Origin: Pseudomonas hamedanensis
GTDB lineage: Bacteria > Pseudomonadota > Gammaproteobacteria > Pseudomonadales > Pseudomonadaceae
Direction: 5' to 3'
Length of the DNA stretch: 64,000 bases
Assembly: GCF_014268595.2 (NCBI RefSeq)
Contig: NZ_CP077091.1
Location: 5,314,001-5,378,000 of the forward strand
A model generated the notes under the pieces. It made no database searches, was not told the DNA's origin, and saw nothing but the letters and a program-made list of their open reading frames with translations. Below, piece by piece: positions 1-10,471 of the stretch. The first letter of the stretch is position 1. Each line of letters starts with the position of its first letter. The position numbers and the translations under genes were made by a program.

Positions 1-38
1 CGATCTGAGGCGAACAGATTACCCGAGCTGGAAAGCCA

Positions 39-172
39 TTGTGGCGAGGGGATTTATCCCCGTTCGGCTGCGCAGCAGTCGCCAATTCATGCACACGGTA
101 TGACTGTTACGCCGAGAAAGCAGGTTTTGGGGCGGCTTCGCCACCCAGCGGGGATAAATCCCCTCGCCACAA
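39..172. repeat. REP-type inverted repeat, family A
   Basis: The left arm begins TTGTGGCGAGGGGATTTATC and the right arm ends with its reverse complement, so the two arms form a long imperfect hairpin around about 90 bases of internal sequence. The same arms recur near 34.2 kb and 60.1-60.4 kb, and a variant (gagggagcttgctccc) occurs near 25.9 kb. This is the inverted-doublet layout of Pseudomonas REP elements. The element lies just upstream of metG. Confidence 0.85.
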
Positions 173-264
173 GAGCTCTCAAAGTACCCAGCGGCACAGG
201 GGTGAAAAATATGCGCCGGCGCTTTATAGTGGCCGACCTCCGTTTCATCAAGTAGCGAAGCCCC

Positions 265-2316
265 ATGTCCGAGCCACGCAAGATCCTCGTCACCAGCGCC
301 CTGCCCTACGCCAACGGTTCGATCCACCTTGGCCACATGCTGGAATACATCCAGACCGATATGTGGGTGCGCTTCCAGAAGCATCGCGGCAACCAATGCA
401 TTTATGTCTGCGCCGACGACGCCCACGGTTCGGCGATCATGCTGCGTGCGGAAAAGGAAGGCATCACCCCTGAACAACTGATCGCCAACGTGCAGGCTGA
501 ACACAGCGCCGACTTTGCCGACTTCCTGGTCGACTTCGACAACTTCCACTCCACTCACGCCGAAGAAAACCGTGAGCTGTCGAGCCAGATCTACCTCAAG
601 CTGCGTGACGCCGGGCACATCGCCCAGCGCTCGATCACCCAGTATTTCGACCCGGAAAAGAAAATGTTCCTGGCCGATCGCTTCATCAAGGGCACCTGCC
701 CGAAATGCGGCACTGAAGACCAGTACGGCGACAACTGCGAAAAATGCGGTGCAACCTACGCACCGACCGACCTGAAGGATCCGAAGTCGGCGATCTCCGG
801 CGCCACCCCGGTGCTCAAGGATTCCCAGCACTTCTTCTTCAAGCTGCCGGACTTCCAGGAAATGCTGCAGGCCTGGACTCGCAGCGGCACCCTGCAAGAC
901 GCTGTCGCCAACAAGCTGTCCGAATGGCTGGATGCCGGCCTGCAACAGTGGGACATTTCTCGCGACGCGCCATACTTCGGTTTCGAGATTCCGGGCGAAC
1001 CGGGCAAGTATTTCTACGTGTGGCTGGACGCGCCGATCGGCTACATGGCCAGCTTCAAGAACCTCTGTGATCGCACGCCGGAGCTGGACTTCGACGCGTT
1101 CTGGGGCAAGGACTCGACCGCCGAGCTGTACCATTTCATCGGCAAGGACATCGTCAACTTCCACGCGCTGTTCTGGCCAGCGATGCTCGAAGGCGCGGGC
1201 TTCCGCAAGCCGACCGCAATCAACGTGCACGGCTACCTGACCGTCAACGGCCAGAAGATGTCCAAGTCGCGCGGCACCTTCATCAAGGCCCGGACGTATC
1301 TGGATCACCTGTCGCCGGAATACCTGCGCTACTACTACGCGGCCAAACTGGGCCGTGGCGTCGACGATCTGGACCTGAACCTCGAAGACTTCGTGCAGAA
1401 GGTCAACTCCGACCTGGTCGGCAAAGTGGTCAACATCGCCAGCCGTTGCGCCGGCTTTATCCACAAGGGCAACGCCGGGCTGCTGGTCGACAACAATGCC
1501 GCGCCGGAGCTGACCGAGGCCTTCCTCGCCGCCGCGCCCGGCATTGCCGACGCTTATGAAGCCCGCGATTTCGCCCGTGCCATGCGCGAAACCATGGCCC
1601 TGGCCGACCGCGCCAATGCGTGGATCGCCGACAAGGCACCGTGGTCGCTGAACAAGCAGGAAGGCAAACAGGATGAAGTCCAGGCGATCTGCGCCACCGG
1701 CATCAACCTGTTCCGCCAGTTGGTGATTTTCCTCAAACCGGTACTGCCGCTGCTGGCCGCCGATGCCGAGGCGTTCCTCAACGTCGCACCGCTGACCTGG
1801 AACGACCACACCACCTTGCTGGCCAACCATCAGCTCAACGAATTCAAACCGTTGATGACCCGCATCGACCCGGTAAAAGTACAAGCCATGACCGACGCCT
1901 CGAAAGAAGACCTGACCGCCAGCCAGACTGACACCGGCGCCGCCGCACCTGCGGGCAACGGCGAGCTGGCCAAGGATCCGCTGTCGCCGGAGATCGACTT
2001 CGACGCATTCGCCGCCATCGACCTGCGCGTGGCGCTGATCGTCAAGGCCGAACACGTTGAGGGCGCCGACAAGCTGCTGCGTCTGACCCTCGATATCGGC
2101 GACGAACAACGCAACGTATTCTCCGGGATCAAGAGCGCTTATCCGGATCCGTCGAAACTCGACGGTCGCCTGACCATGATGATCGCCAACCTCAAGCCAC
2201 GAAAAATGAAGTTCGGCATTTCCGAAGGCATGGTGATGGCGGCAGGCCCTGGCGGTGAAGAAATCTACCTGCTGAGCCCGGACAGCGGCGCCAAGCCAGG
2301 TCAACGCATCAAGTAA
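265..2316 (+). CDS. metG: Methionyl-tRNA synthetase
   Basis: MetG charges tRNA-Met with methionine in the cytoplasm, using ATP. The 683-residue protein has the class I signature HLGH at residues 21-24 and KMSKS at 331-335. A zinc knuckle is formed by Cys145, Cys148, Cys158 and Cys161. The C-terminal ~110 residues are the tRNA-binding (Trbp111-like OB) domain found in long dimeric MetRS forms, linked by an Ala/Gly-rich stretch near residue 560. Length and domain order match the gamma-proteobacterial enzyme. The ATG at 265 starts the conserved N-terminus. A hairpin terminator follows the gene, so it is probably transcribed separately from the rnf genes downstream. Confidence 0.98.
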   Translation: MSEPRKILVTSALPYANGSIHLGHMLEYIQTDMWVRFQKHRGNQCIYVCADDAHGSAIMLRAEKEGITPEQLIANVQAEHSADFADFLVDFDNFHSTHAEENRELSSQIYLKLRDAGHIAQRSITQYFDPEKKMFLADRFIKGTCPKCGTEDQYGDNCEKCGATYAPTDLKDPKSAISGATPVLKDSQHFFFKLPDFQEMLQAWTRSGTLQDAVANKLSEWLDAGLQQWDISRDAPYFGFEIPGEPGKYFYVWLDAPIGYMASFKNLCDRTPELDFDAFWGKDSTAELYHFIGKDIVNFHALFWPAMLEGAGFRKPTAINVHGYLTVNGQKMSKSRGTFIKARTYLDHLSPEYLRYYYAAKLGRGVDDLDLNLEDFVQKVNSDLVGKVVNIASRCAGFIHKGNAGLLVDNNAAPELTEAFLAAAPGIADAYEARDFARAMRETMALADRANAWIADKAPWSLNKQEGKQDEVQAICATGINLFRQLVIFLKPVLPLLAADAEAFLNVAPLTWNDHTTLLANHQLNEFKPLMTRIDPVKVQAMTDASKEDLTASQTDTGAAAPAGNGELAKDPLSPEIDFDAFAAIDLRVALIVKAEHVEGADKLLRLTLDIGDEQRNVFSGIKSAYPDPSKLDGRLTMMIANLKPRKMKFGISEGMVMAAGPGGEEIYLLSPDSGAKPGQRIK

Positions 2317-2335
2317 GACCTTGCGGTAAATCGAT

Positions 2336-2371
2336 CCCACCGGCGTGCCCCGCATGCCGGTGGGATTTTTC
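2336..2371 (+). terminator. Rho-independent terminator after metG
   Basis: A 12-bp GC-rich stem (cccaccggcgtg paired with catgccggtggg) with a short loop is followed by a T-run at 2366-2370. It lies 20 bases after the metG stop codon. Confidence 0.85.
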
Positions 2372-2446
2372 ATATCTGGCCGGGCCACCCTGGCGCCCGG
2401 ATAATGCCTAACCTTACGAGACACCCGCCCGTTTGCCGGCAGAACC

Positions 2447-3016
2447 ATGACCGAACTTGTGCTTACGCTTATCAGTGCTGCGCTGCTCAACAACCTGGTG
2501 TTGCACTGGCCGCTGGGCGTCGACCCGCTGTTGGCGAGCAGTCGTCGCCAGGTGCATGCGTTGGGGCTGGCGACGCTGTGTCTGATGGTGATTGTCGGTG
2601 TCATCGGTTACGCGGTCTGGCATTGGCTGCTCGTGCCACTGCAACTGCAAGCCTTGCGCCTGTTCGTGTTCCTGCCGTTAAGCGTGTTACTGATTGCGCC
2701 GCTGGTGAAGCGGCTGGCGCGTTGGCTGCCAAACCTGCCATTCGATGGGCTATGGCCGCTGTTGCTGGGCAATGCCGGTGTGCTTGGGCTGGCACTGATC
2801 AATGCCCAAATCGATAAAGGCCTGCTGCACGCGACAGCACTGAGCCTCGGTGCCGGACTCGGCTTCTGGCTGGTGCTTGGCCTGTTCAACGATTTACGCG
2901 AACGCAGCGCCGACAACGATATCCCCCTGCCCTTTCGCGGCCTGCCGATCGATCTGATCGGGGCCGGACTGATCGCAGTGATTTTTCTCGGATTCAGTGG
3001 ACTGATCAAAACATGA
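2447..3016 (+). CDS. rnfA: Rnf electron transport complex subunit RnfA
   Basis: RnfA is an inner-membrane subunit of the Rnf/Rsx complex, which couples electron transfer between NADH and ferredoxin to ion movement. In enterobacteria the homologue keeps SoxR reduced. The 189-residue protein is almost entirely hydrophobic, with about six predicted membrane segments, and begins with the family-typical N-terminus [19 protein letters not shown]. It is the first gene of rnfABDGE and overlaps rnfB by 4 nt (ATGA). Length fits RnfA/RsxA. No rnfC is present in the operon. Confidence 0.93.
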   Translation: MTELVLTLISAALLNNLVLHWPLGVDPLLASSRRQVHALGLATLCLMVIVGVIGYAVWHWLLVPLQLQALRLFVFLPLSVLLIAPLVKRLARWLPNLPFDGLWPLLLGNAGVLGLALINAQIDKGLLHATALSLGAGLGFWLVLGLFNDLRERSADNDIPLPFRGLPIDLIGAGLIAVIFLGFSGLIKT

Positions 3017-4020
3017 GTCTGATTCAGCGCATCGACGCCCTTTTGCCGCAGACCCAGTGCGGTAAATGCGGCCACCCGGGATGCAAACCGTACGCGCAAG
3101 GCATCGCCGACGGCGAGCCGATCAACAAGTGCCCTCCGGGGGGTGACGAAACCATCGCGGCCCTGGCCGAGTTGTTGAAAGTGCCGGTGCTGGAACTGGA
3201 CGTCAGCCGCGGCGCGGCGCCACCGCAAGTGGCGTATATCCGCGAAGCTGAATGCATCGGCTGCACCAAGTGCATTCAGGCTTGCCCGATCGACGCCATC
3301 GTCGGCGCAGCAAAACTGATGCACACCGTATTGATTGATGAGTGCACCGGCTGCGACTTGTGTGTAGCGCCCTGCCCCGTCGATTGCATCGAAATGCGCC
3401 CTTTGCCACCCACAGCATTGCCGGTCACCGGGGGCCTGGCCTTCAGCCTCGACGAGCAACGCGCACGCAATGCCAAACGCGATCATGCCCGCCAGCGCTT
3501 CGAGCGGCGCAACGCGCGCCTGCAACGCGAGGAACAGCAAAAGCAGGCTGAGCGCGAAGCCCGGGCCAGACGCGCAGTCCAGCCGCAAGTCTCGACGGCG
3601 GATCCCGTGCAGGCGGCACTGGAGCGGGTGCGAGCGCAAAAAACCGCAAACGCAGACGCCGCGTTGAAAAAAGCCAAAATCGACGTGGCGATGAGCCGTG
3701 CGCAACTGCACAAGTCGCTGAAAGCGTTCGGCCACCCGCCGACATTCGAACAACAGTCGCAACTGATCGTGCTGCAACAACAGTTCGAAGCAGCCGAACA
3801 GGCACTGGTTGCACTCGAACGCGCGGCTGTGCCGGCTCCGGCAGCAACCCCGGCCCCGGCGGCAGACGCGGAGCTGAAGCGAGCGAAGATTCAACTGGCC
3901 ATGCGCCGCGCCGAACTTAAAAAAGCCCAGGCAGCAGAAGCGCCACCGGAACAGATCGCCACGCTGGAACAAGCGCTACGCGACGCCGAACGTCTGGTGC
4001 AAGACCATGCTGCCCCTTGA
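3013..4020 (+). CDS. rnfB: Rnf complex iron-sulfur subunit RnfB with long C-terminal extension
   Basis: RnfB carries electrons through Fe-S clusters at the cytoplasmic face of the Rnf complex. The N-terminus has the four-Cys cluster domain (CGKCGHPGC followed by a Cys before PPGG). Two ferredoxin-type 4Fe-4S motifs follow, [12 protein letters not shown] and [12 protein letters not shown]. At 335 residues it is much longer than typical RnfB (about 180-200). From about residue 155 onward it is a charged Ala/Lys/Arg/Glu-rich, probably coiled-coil tail. This tail contains two similar repeats, near residues 215-240 ([18 protein letters not shown]) and 285-310 ([18 protein letters not shown]). Such Ala/Lys repeats are usually seen at the C-terminus of RnfC. 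The usual hydrophobic N-terminal anchor of RnfB is also missing. The gene overlaps rnfA and rnfD. Confidence 0.9.
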   Translation: MSLIQRIDALLPQTQCGKCGHPGCKPYAQGIADGEPINKCPPGGDETIAALAELLKVPVLELDVSRGAAPPQVAYIREAECIGCTKCIQACPIDAIVGAAKLMHTVLIDECTGCDLCVAPCPVDCIEMRPLPPTALPVTGGLAFSLDEQRARNAKRDHARQRFERRNARLQREEQQKQAEREARARRAVQPQVSTADPVQAALERVRAQKTANADAALKKAKIDVAMSRAQLHKSLKAFGHPPTFEQQSQLIVLQQQFEAAEQALVALERAAVPAPAATPAPAADAELKRAKIQLAMRRAELKKAQAAEAPPEQIATLEQALRDAERLVQDHAAP

Positions 4021-4990
4021 GTCCACGGATGATCGCCTGCCGCAGGCGATGAAACGAGTGCTGCTCGCCGTCGTTCCGGGATTGTTGGTCTTGTTCTGGG
4101 TGTATGGCTGGGGGGTATTGATTAACCTGGCCCTTTGCATCACCACCGGTTTGTTCGTCGAGGCAGCGGTGATAAAGCTGCGCGGTCAGGCCATGCGGGC
4201 CACGCTGAGCGATGGCAGCGCGTTGGTCAGCGCAACATTGCTGGCCGCCGCGTTGCCGCCCTATTGCCCTTGGTGGCTGACCGTGACGGCGATGGCTGCC
4301 GGCTTGTTGTTCGGCAAACACCTGTACGGCGGCCTCGGGAAGAACCCGTTCAACCCGGCGATGCTCGGTTTCGCTCTGGCGATCGTGCTGTTCCCGCAGC
4401 CGATGACCCAGTGGCCTGCCCAGGGCATGGATCTGTTCAGCGCCCTGCAACAGGTGTTCGCTTCGTCGCAAGCGCCGGACGCGTGGGTGCAGGCCACCGT
4501 GCTGGACGCTTTGCGCATCAACAAAAGCCTGACCATGGACGAGCTGTTCGCCGGACATCCCGCGTTCGGTCATTTCGCCGGGCGCGGGGTGGAGTGGGTG
4601 AATCTGGCGTTTCTTGCCGGTGGTCTGTTTTTGCTCCAGCGCCGAGTGTTCGGCTGGCACGCGCCGCTGGGCATGCTTGCCAGCCTGACGCTGATCAGCC
4701 TGTTTTGCTGGAACGGCTCCGGGTCGGATTCAAATGGCTCACCGCTGTTCCATCTGCTGAGCGGCGCCACCATGCTCGGCGCCTTTTTCATCATTACCGA
4801 ACCGGTGTCCGGTGCCAAAAGTGCCCTTGCCCGCCTGCTGTTCGGCATCGGCGTCGGCCTGCTGACCTACTTGATCCGTACATGGGGCGGCTACCCTGAC
4901 GGTGTCGCGTTTGCAGTGCTGCTGATGAATTTGTGTGTTCCGACGCTGGAGCGGTTTGCCGCCAAGCGGCAAACGCAGGTTGCCCCATGA
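4007..4990 (+). CDS. rnfD: Rnf complex membrane subunit RnfD
   Basis: RnfD is a polytopic inner-membrane subunit that carries covalent FMN and is homologous to NqrB. The 327-residue protein has the conserved [17 protein letters not shown] segment. It also has a [13 protein letters not shown] stretch that aligns with the flavinylation-threonine region of the family, and the late [15 protein letters not shown] segment. The ATG at 4007 lies inside the last codons of rnfB (14-nt overlap); an ATG at 4049 is an alternative start. It directly follows rnfB, where rnfC would normally sit, and overlaps rnfG by 4 nt. Confidence 0.92.
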   Translation: MLPLESTDDRLPQAMKRVLLAVVPGLLVLFWVYGWGVLINLALCITTGLFVEAAVIKLRGQAMRATLSDGSALVSATLLAAALPPYCPWWLTVTAMAAGLLFGKHLYGGLGKNPFNPAMLGFALAIVLFPQPMTQWPAQGMDLFSALQQVFASSQAPDAWVQATVLDALRINKSLTMDELFAGHPAFGHFAGRGVEWVNLAFLAGGLFLLQRRVFGWHAPLGMLASLTLISLFCWNGSGSDSNGSPLFHLLSGATMLGAFFIITEPVSGAKSALARLLFGIGVGLLTYLIRTWGGYPDGVAFAVLLMNLCVPTLERFAAKRQTQVAP

Positions 4991-5592
4991 GCCGTACGAA
5001 AAATGTCCTGACGGTGGGTTTACTGGCTATCGCCGGAATGAGCGTGACGTATCTGTTACAGCGCAGCAGCGCGCCGCAGATTGCCGCCGAACAGCGTCTG
5101 ATCGACAGCCGCAAGCTGCTCGATGTGCTGCCCGCCGAGCGCTACGACAATCAACCGCTGGAACAACCACTGACACTGGTCGACACGGCCTTGCTCCACA
5201 GCAAATTGACAGCCGGCTATCGTGCGACCAAGGCTGGGCTGCCGGTTGCGGTGCTGTTACGCAGTCAGACCCAAGGCTACGCGGGCCCGCTTGAATTGCT
5301 GATCGCTATCGATTCCACCGGCAGGCTGATGGGCGTAAAGACGCTCAAACACACCGAAACACCGGCCCTCGGTGGTCCTGTCGGTGACAGGCCGAATGCC
5401 TGGCTACAGATGTTTACCGGCAAATCGCTCACTGCCCCCCCGGACGCAGACTGGGCGCTGAAAAAAGATCAGGGACAGTTTGATCAGATGGCCGGGGCGA
5501 CCATCACTTCCCGCGCTACCCTTGAGGCCATCCGTGATGCGCTGCGTTACTTCGACGCGCATCGGTCGGCGTTGCTGGAGAACGGCACATGA
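4987..5592 (+). CDS. rnfG: Rnf complex flavoprotein subunit RnfG
   Basis: RnfG is a periplasm-facing FMN-binding subunit anchored by one N-terminal membrane helix (about residues 7-25). The chosen ATG at 4987 overlaps the rnfD stop and gives 201 residues, the usual size. Conserved features include the GYAGPLELLIAID strand and the KTLKHTETPALG motif. The FMN-attachment region reads DQMAGATITS. The family consensus is S/T-G-A-T, so the first position is Ala here, but the flavin-bearing Thr is kept. It overlaps rnfE by 4 nt. Confidence 0.92.
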   Translation: MSRTKNVLTVGLLAIAGMSVTYLLQRSSAPQIAAEQRLIDSRKLLDVLPAERYDNQPLEQPLTLVDTALLHSKLTAGYRATKAGLPVAVLLRSQTQGYAGPLELLIAIDSTGRLMGVKTLKHTETPALGGPVGDRPNAWLQMFTGKSLTAPPDADWALKKDQGQFDQMAGATITSRATLEAIRDALRYFDAHRSALLENGT

Positions 5593-6170
5593 ACGCAGCG
5601 GCAACCTCGGCAAGCGCCTTGATGCTGGTGCCGTTGCTCGGCGCTACCGGCTCTCTGGGCGCGGCGTTCGGGACCACCCTGTTATTTTTTACAGTGCTCA
5701 TCAGCTATGGCGTGTGCATGTCGGCTTTGCGGTCGCGCCTGACGCAGGCAAGCGCAGTGCTGGCAAGCGTGGTACTCGCGGCCACAATCACCAGCTGTGC
5801 CGAGATCATTGCGCAGCGCTGGTTTCTGCCCTGGTATCAGACCTCGGCCCTCTATGCGGGGTTGATCGCCTGGCAATGCGTGGTGCTGGAACACAGCGGT
5901 TTCTTTCGCTATCCGCTGGCCGTGCGCTGCAGACGCTGCGGTCTGTTCGCCAGCCTGATGCTGCTGCTTGCCGGGCTGCGTGAAGTCATCGGACGCGGCA
6001 GTCTGGGTCAGGGCTTGTTTGAACACTGGCATGGCCTGGTTGTATTCAGCGAGGGGCTGCATCTGTTCACGCTGGTTCCCGGCGCCTTTATAGTGTTGGG
6101 GCTGTTGTTGGCGGCCCGTCAGGCGATGACTCGCCCGCACTCTGTTACCAAGGAAAAGCATCATCTATGA
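5589..6170 (+). CDS. rnfE: Rnf complex membrane subunit RnfE
   Basis: RnfE is a small polytopic membrane subunit homologous to RnfA and NqrD. The 193-residue sequence is hydrophobic with about six membrane segments and shows the family pattern MNAAATSASALMLVPLLGA and LREVIGRGSLG. It is the last rnf gene and overlaps nth by 4 nt, preserving the rnfE-nth linkage widely seen in gamma-proteobacteria. The neighbouring Rnf genes fix the assignment even though the sequence is less conserved than RnfA. Confidence 0.88.
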   Translation: MNAAATSASALMLVPLLGATGSLGAAFGTTLLFFTVLISYGVCMSALRSRLTQASAVLASVVLAATITSCAEIIAQRWFLPWYQTSALYAGLIAWQCVVLEHSGFFRYPLAVRCRRCGLFASLMLLLAGLREVIGRGSLGQGLFEHWHGLVVFSEGLHLFTLVPGAFIVLGLLLAARQAMTRPHSVTKEKHHL

Positions 6171-6805
6171 ATGCCGCAAAACGTCTTGAGATCTTTCGCC
6201 GCCTGCACGAAGACAATCCCGAACCGAAGACCGAACTGGCCTACTCATCGCCTTTCGAACTGTTGATCGCGGTGATTCTTTCGGCGCAATCAACCGACGT
6301 GGGCGTCAACAAGGCCACTGCAAAACTGTTCCCGGTGGCCAATACCCCCGCGGCGATCTACGCCTTGGGTGTCGAAGGCTTGTCCGAGTACATCAAGACC
6401 ATTGGCCTGTATAACAGCAAAGCAAAAAACGTCATTGAAACCTGCCGTTTGCTGGTTGAGCGCCACAACAGTGAAGTCCCGCAGACCCGCGAAGAACTTG
6501 AAGCCCTGCCCGGCGTAGGACGCAAGACCGCCAATGTGGTGCTCAACACCGCGTTTCGCCAGTTGACCATGGCGGTCGACACGCACATTTTCCGCGTCAG
6601 CAATCGCACCGGCATTGCACCGGGCAAGAATGTGGTCGAGGTGGAAAAGAAACTGATGAAGTTTGTACCCAAAGAATTCCTGCTTGATTCCCACCACTGG
6701 CTGATCCTGCACGGTCGTTACGTCTGCCTGGCGCGCAAACCGCGGTGTGGCAGCTGCCGCATCGAGGATCTGTGCGAATACAAAGCCAAAACCTCGGACG
6801 ATTGA
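6167..6805 (+). CDS. nth: Endonuclease III, DNA glycosylase/AP lyase
   Basis: Nth removes oxidised pyrimidines from DNA and cuts the resulting abasic site in base excision repair. The 212-residue protein has the helix-hairpin-helix LPGVGRKTANVV with the catalytic lysine and the catalytic aspartate in VDTHIFRV. The C-terminal 4Fe-4S cluster has the exact spacing C-x6-C-x2-C-x5-C (CLARKPRCGSCRIEDLC). It is translationally coupled to rnfE. Confidence 0.97.
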   Translation: MNAAKRLEIFRRLHEDNPEPKTELAYSSPFELLIAVILSAQSTDVGVNKATAKLFPVANTPAAIYALGVEGLSEYIKTIGLYNSKAKNVIETCRLLVERHNSEVPQTREELEALPGVGRKTANVVLNTAFRQLTMAVDTHIFRVSNRTGIAPGKNVVEVEKKLMKFVPKEFLLDSHHWLILHGRYVCLARKPRCGSCRIEDLCEYKAKTSDD

Positions 6806-6910
6806 GCGTTATCAGGTTTTTGCACCCATCGATTGAAAAAATCTTTTTTACCCGCCGCAGTATTGTCGATATAAGGGGCGCCAAAGGCAGTCTTAGCCGG
6901 GAGTTAGCCG

Positions 6911-7093
6911 ATGAGTACCGACAAAGAACAATTGGATGTAGACGAAGATTTTGTCGTCGCGGACGCGGACGACGTGGAACCTGTAGCGGTCGAGGTGGCG
7001 AAAACCAACCTGAGCAAACGTCGCACCATCGATAACCTGCTGGAGGAGCGCCGATTGCAACGGCAATTGGCCGATTACGATTTTGACCTCTGA
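6911..7093 (+). CDS. Small acidic conserved Pseudomonas protein (PA3496-like)
   Basis: This is a 60-residue protein of unknown function. The N-terminal half is very acidic (DVDEDFVVADADDVEP). The C-terminal half is basic and helical (KRRTIDNLLEERRLQRQL) and ends in DYDFDL. An SD-like gggag lies upstream of the ATG and a strong terminator follows directly. The position after nth is the same as for PA3496 in P. aeruginosa, which supports a real gene. No catalytic motif or signal peptide is visible. Confidence 0.8.
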   Translation: MSTDKEQLDVDEDFVVADADDVEPVAVEVAKTNLSKRRTIDNLLEERRLQRQLADYDFDL

Positions 7094-7098
7094 GTTTT

Positions 7099-7125
7099 AA
7101 AAGCCTCCCGACCCGGAGGCTTTTT
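7099..7125 (+). terminator. Rho-independent terminator
   Basis: The stem aaagcctcc/ggaggcttt encloses a short loop and ends in a T-run. It lies 6 bases after the small acidic gene. Confidence 0.9.
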
Positions 7126-7182
7126 ACTTTCTACGACTAGCTGAATGCGATCGGCCCATGACCCTGTCAGCTATGCGCGTAC

Positions 7183-7809
7183 TCAAACAAGTCCGTTGCG
7201 TTGTGCAAGTTCGATCAGATCAACCAGCGAGCGGGCGTTGAGCTTCAATAACAAGCGGGTTTTATACGTACTCACCGTCTTGTTACTCAAAAACATGCCG
7301 TCGGCGATTTCCTTGTTGGTTTTACCCCGCGCCAACTGTTGCAACACCATCATCTCCCGTCCGGAAAGACGATCGACCATGTCGGCTTCACTGGCATTGC
7401 CCAAGCTGGTACGCACGGTATGCAGCGCCTGATTGGGAAAATAACTGTAGCCAGAGAGAACCGCCTTGATGGCGCTAAGCAGTTCAGTCAGATCCTGCTG
7501 TTTACAGACATATCCCGCCGCGCCTGATTGCATGCAGCGCATCGAAAAATGTCCCGGCGCCTGCGAGGTCAGAACCAGGACTTTAATAGGCATGGCGGTG
7601 GACGTCAGACGCGCAATAACTTCCAAGCCATCAAGTTTCGGTATTCCTATATCCAGAATGACAATATCCGGCATTTGTTCGCGAGCAATCTGCAAGGCAT
7701 CGACACCATTGTCAGTTTCTGCAATGACTTCGTAGCCATGCCGTTCCATCAGCATACGCACTGCAAGCCGAATGACGGGGTGGTCATCCACGATCAGCAC
7801 TTTATTCAT
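7183..7809 (-). CDS. NarL/FixJ-family response regulator (BvgA/EvgA-like)
   Basis: This is a 208-residue two-component response regulator. The receiver domain (about 1-120) has the acidic pair D8/D9, phospho-acceptor Asp53 (VILDIGIP) and a conserved Thr/Lys pair (VLTS, VCKQQD). The C-terminal LuxR-type helix-turn-helix (about 145-205) contains LSGREMMVLQQLARGKTNKEIA and NKTVSTYKTRLLLKL. It resembles the BvgA/EvgA group. No histidine kinase gene lies nearby, so it is an orphan here. It is transcribed divergently from the unknown membrane protein at 8282. Its target genes cannot be told from the sequence. Confidence 0.93.
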   Translation of the reverse strand: MNKVLIVDDHPVIRLAVRMLMERHGYEVIAETDNGVDALQIAREQMPDIVILDIGIPKLDGLEVIARLTSTAMPIKVLVLTSQAPGHFSMRCMQSGAAGYVCKQQDLTELLSAIKAVLSGYSYFPNQALHTVRTSLGNASEADMVDRLSGREMMVLQQLARGKTNKEIADGMFLSNKTVSTYKTRLLLKLNARSLVDLIELAQRNGLV

Positions 7810-8281
7810 GGGCAGGTCCAGTTTTCGCGGTTCGATTTTTTAGAACACGCACAATATCCCAGTCACTTGACCTATGGCATGCCAAGTCTGACACGCACTT
7901 ACATCGCGAGACATTCCCTACACCGATTGAGGATAATTCCCACAAAAATTCGCTTTGTTTATCGGACAGTACCCGCTTCACACCGAAGGAATACATCCGC
8001 TTGCAATTCGTAACAACTTCCGCACGCGATTTTGAAACCTCTTGCACGGGTGCCATGGCTTATCGAATCCGCTGGCCTGCGGCGCAACCGCCACCGGCCA
8101 CCCTGAAACTCCGCCCCCCGCTTTCCCATGAACACTGGTTCAGCCGAAACTTTAAAAAAACCTGAAACAACAGCCCGATACTTAAATATGTTCTTTTGCT
8201 ATAAATAGAAATACCCAGGAAGAACACCAAACTGCAATAAATTGACAGCACATACATACTTTACGAGAGCAAGAACAAAAC
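7810..8281. other. Intergenic region between divergent genes, AT-rich in its right half
   Basis: This stretch has no convincing gene. The right part (about 8150-8280) is clearly AT-richer than the surrounding chromosome and should hold the promoter of the 8282 gene. Open frames here are short and lack Pseudomonas-like codon use. I see no REP element. Confidence 0.6.
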
Positions 8282-8998
8282 ATGACCACATTAAAAATTA
8301 AAAACAAAATAACCAACCCCATGACCGTCATTGCCATCTTCGCGGTCATATCGGAAACATCAGCAGCGGTATCCCTGCCGTTCCTCGATCATCATGACCG
8401 TGCAATCTATGTCTGGTTTCTGATCAGTTTCCCTTTTTACTTGCTGTTCCTGTTCTTCATCACTCTAAACTTCAACCACCGCTCGCTCTATTCACCTTCT
8501 GACTTTTGCAACGACAAAAATTTCTTGAAGGCCATCGATAACAATGAACGCGACAACAAAGGATCTACAATCGGCCTCCCGACCGCCCGGCACTGTACAT
8601 TCAAAGTAACCAGCCGCATCGTGCCCGCGAAAACCGATAACACTCAATGCAAGGAAGCATACGAAACGCATAACTCGCTTGATCCACCGACAAACCTCGC
8701 TCCCGGCAGCAGTCCGGTCTTACATCACGATATCCGGCTGCCCGCCGCCGTCAGCCATCTGCATATCATTGATGCGCGAGAGGTTGATGTTTCGAGAGAA
8801 GTCGACATCCTGCTGGATAAAATTCGACACACCGACAAAAAAACTGCCCATGCCATCGTGTTTCTGTCCAGTCAGGCGTCGGATGTTTCGCGGATGCGGC
8901 AGGCAATGCGGCACATCAAGCACACGAAGAAAGGCTCACCCCTCTGCATTATTTATAACTTGCCGTCGCAAACACTGACATTGCTGGGGCGGGAATGA
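8282..8998 (+). CDS. Unknown membrane-anchored protein, probably strain-specific
   Basis: I do not recognise this 238-residue protein. Residues about 13-33 and 43-63 are hydrophobic and probably form two membrane helices (PMTVIAIFAVIS and VWFLISFPFYLLFLFFITL). The middle (about 75-145) is polar and low in recognisable structure. The C-terminal ~90 residues look folded, with alternating hydrophobic strands such as HLHIIDAREVDVSREVDILL and HAIVFLSSQASDVSRMR. Base composition and codon choice are AT-richer than in neighbouring genes, suggesting acquisition or a fast-evolving gene. It faces an orphan response regulator, so a regulatory link is possible but unproven. Confidence 0.65.
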   Translation: MTTLKIKNKITNPMTVIAIFAVISETSAAVSLPFLDHHDRAIYVWFLISFPFYLLFLFFITLNFNHRSLYSPSDFCNDKNFLKAIDNNERDNKGSTIGLPTARHCTFKVTSRIVPAKTDNTQCKEAYETHNSLDPPTNLAPGSSPVLHHDIRLPAAVSHLHIIDAREVDVSREVDILLDKIRHTDKKTAHAIVFLSSQASDVSRMRQAMRHIKHTKKGSPLCIIYNLPSQTLTLLGRE

Positions 8999-9063
8999 AG
9001 CGTTACCCGCTCGCTCGATCGCTGAAAGAACCTGCACCATGGCGGCCCGATCAAAAATTTTGT

Positions 9064-9101
9064 AAAAAAAACGGCCTCGTCTTGCGACACGGCCGTTTTT
9101 T
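9064..9101. terminator. Bidirectional terminator between convergent genes
   Basis: A-run, stem aaaaacggcc/ggccgttttt and T-run form a symmetric hairpin that can end transcription of both the 8282 gene (plus strand) and argG (minus strand). Confidence 0.9.
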
Positions 9102-9124
9102 CATTGCGCGTCAGTCTGAGTCAC

Positions 9125-10342
<1,218 letters not shown>

Positions 10343-10471
10343 GCCATCACTCCACGGGGTTCTACGGAAAGCCGGGGAGTCTACCGCTCAAACGCGATAA
10401 TTTACAGAGGCGCGACAGCTTAAGACGACAAAGCGACAGAATGTTTCGAGAGCGCGACGATGACTGGCGAG

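Noticed and set aside
19..2604. Open frame of 861 codons antisense to metG and the start of rnfA
   Set aside because: It is a shadow frame produced by high-GC third-position bias. metG on the other strand has every catalytic motif, and the antisense translation has no recognisable domain.
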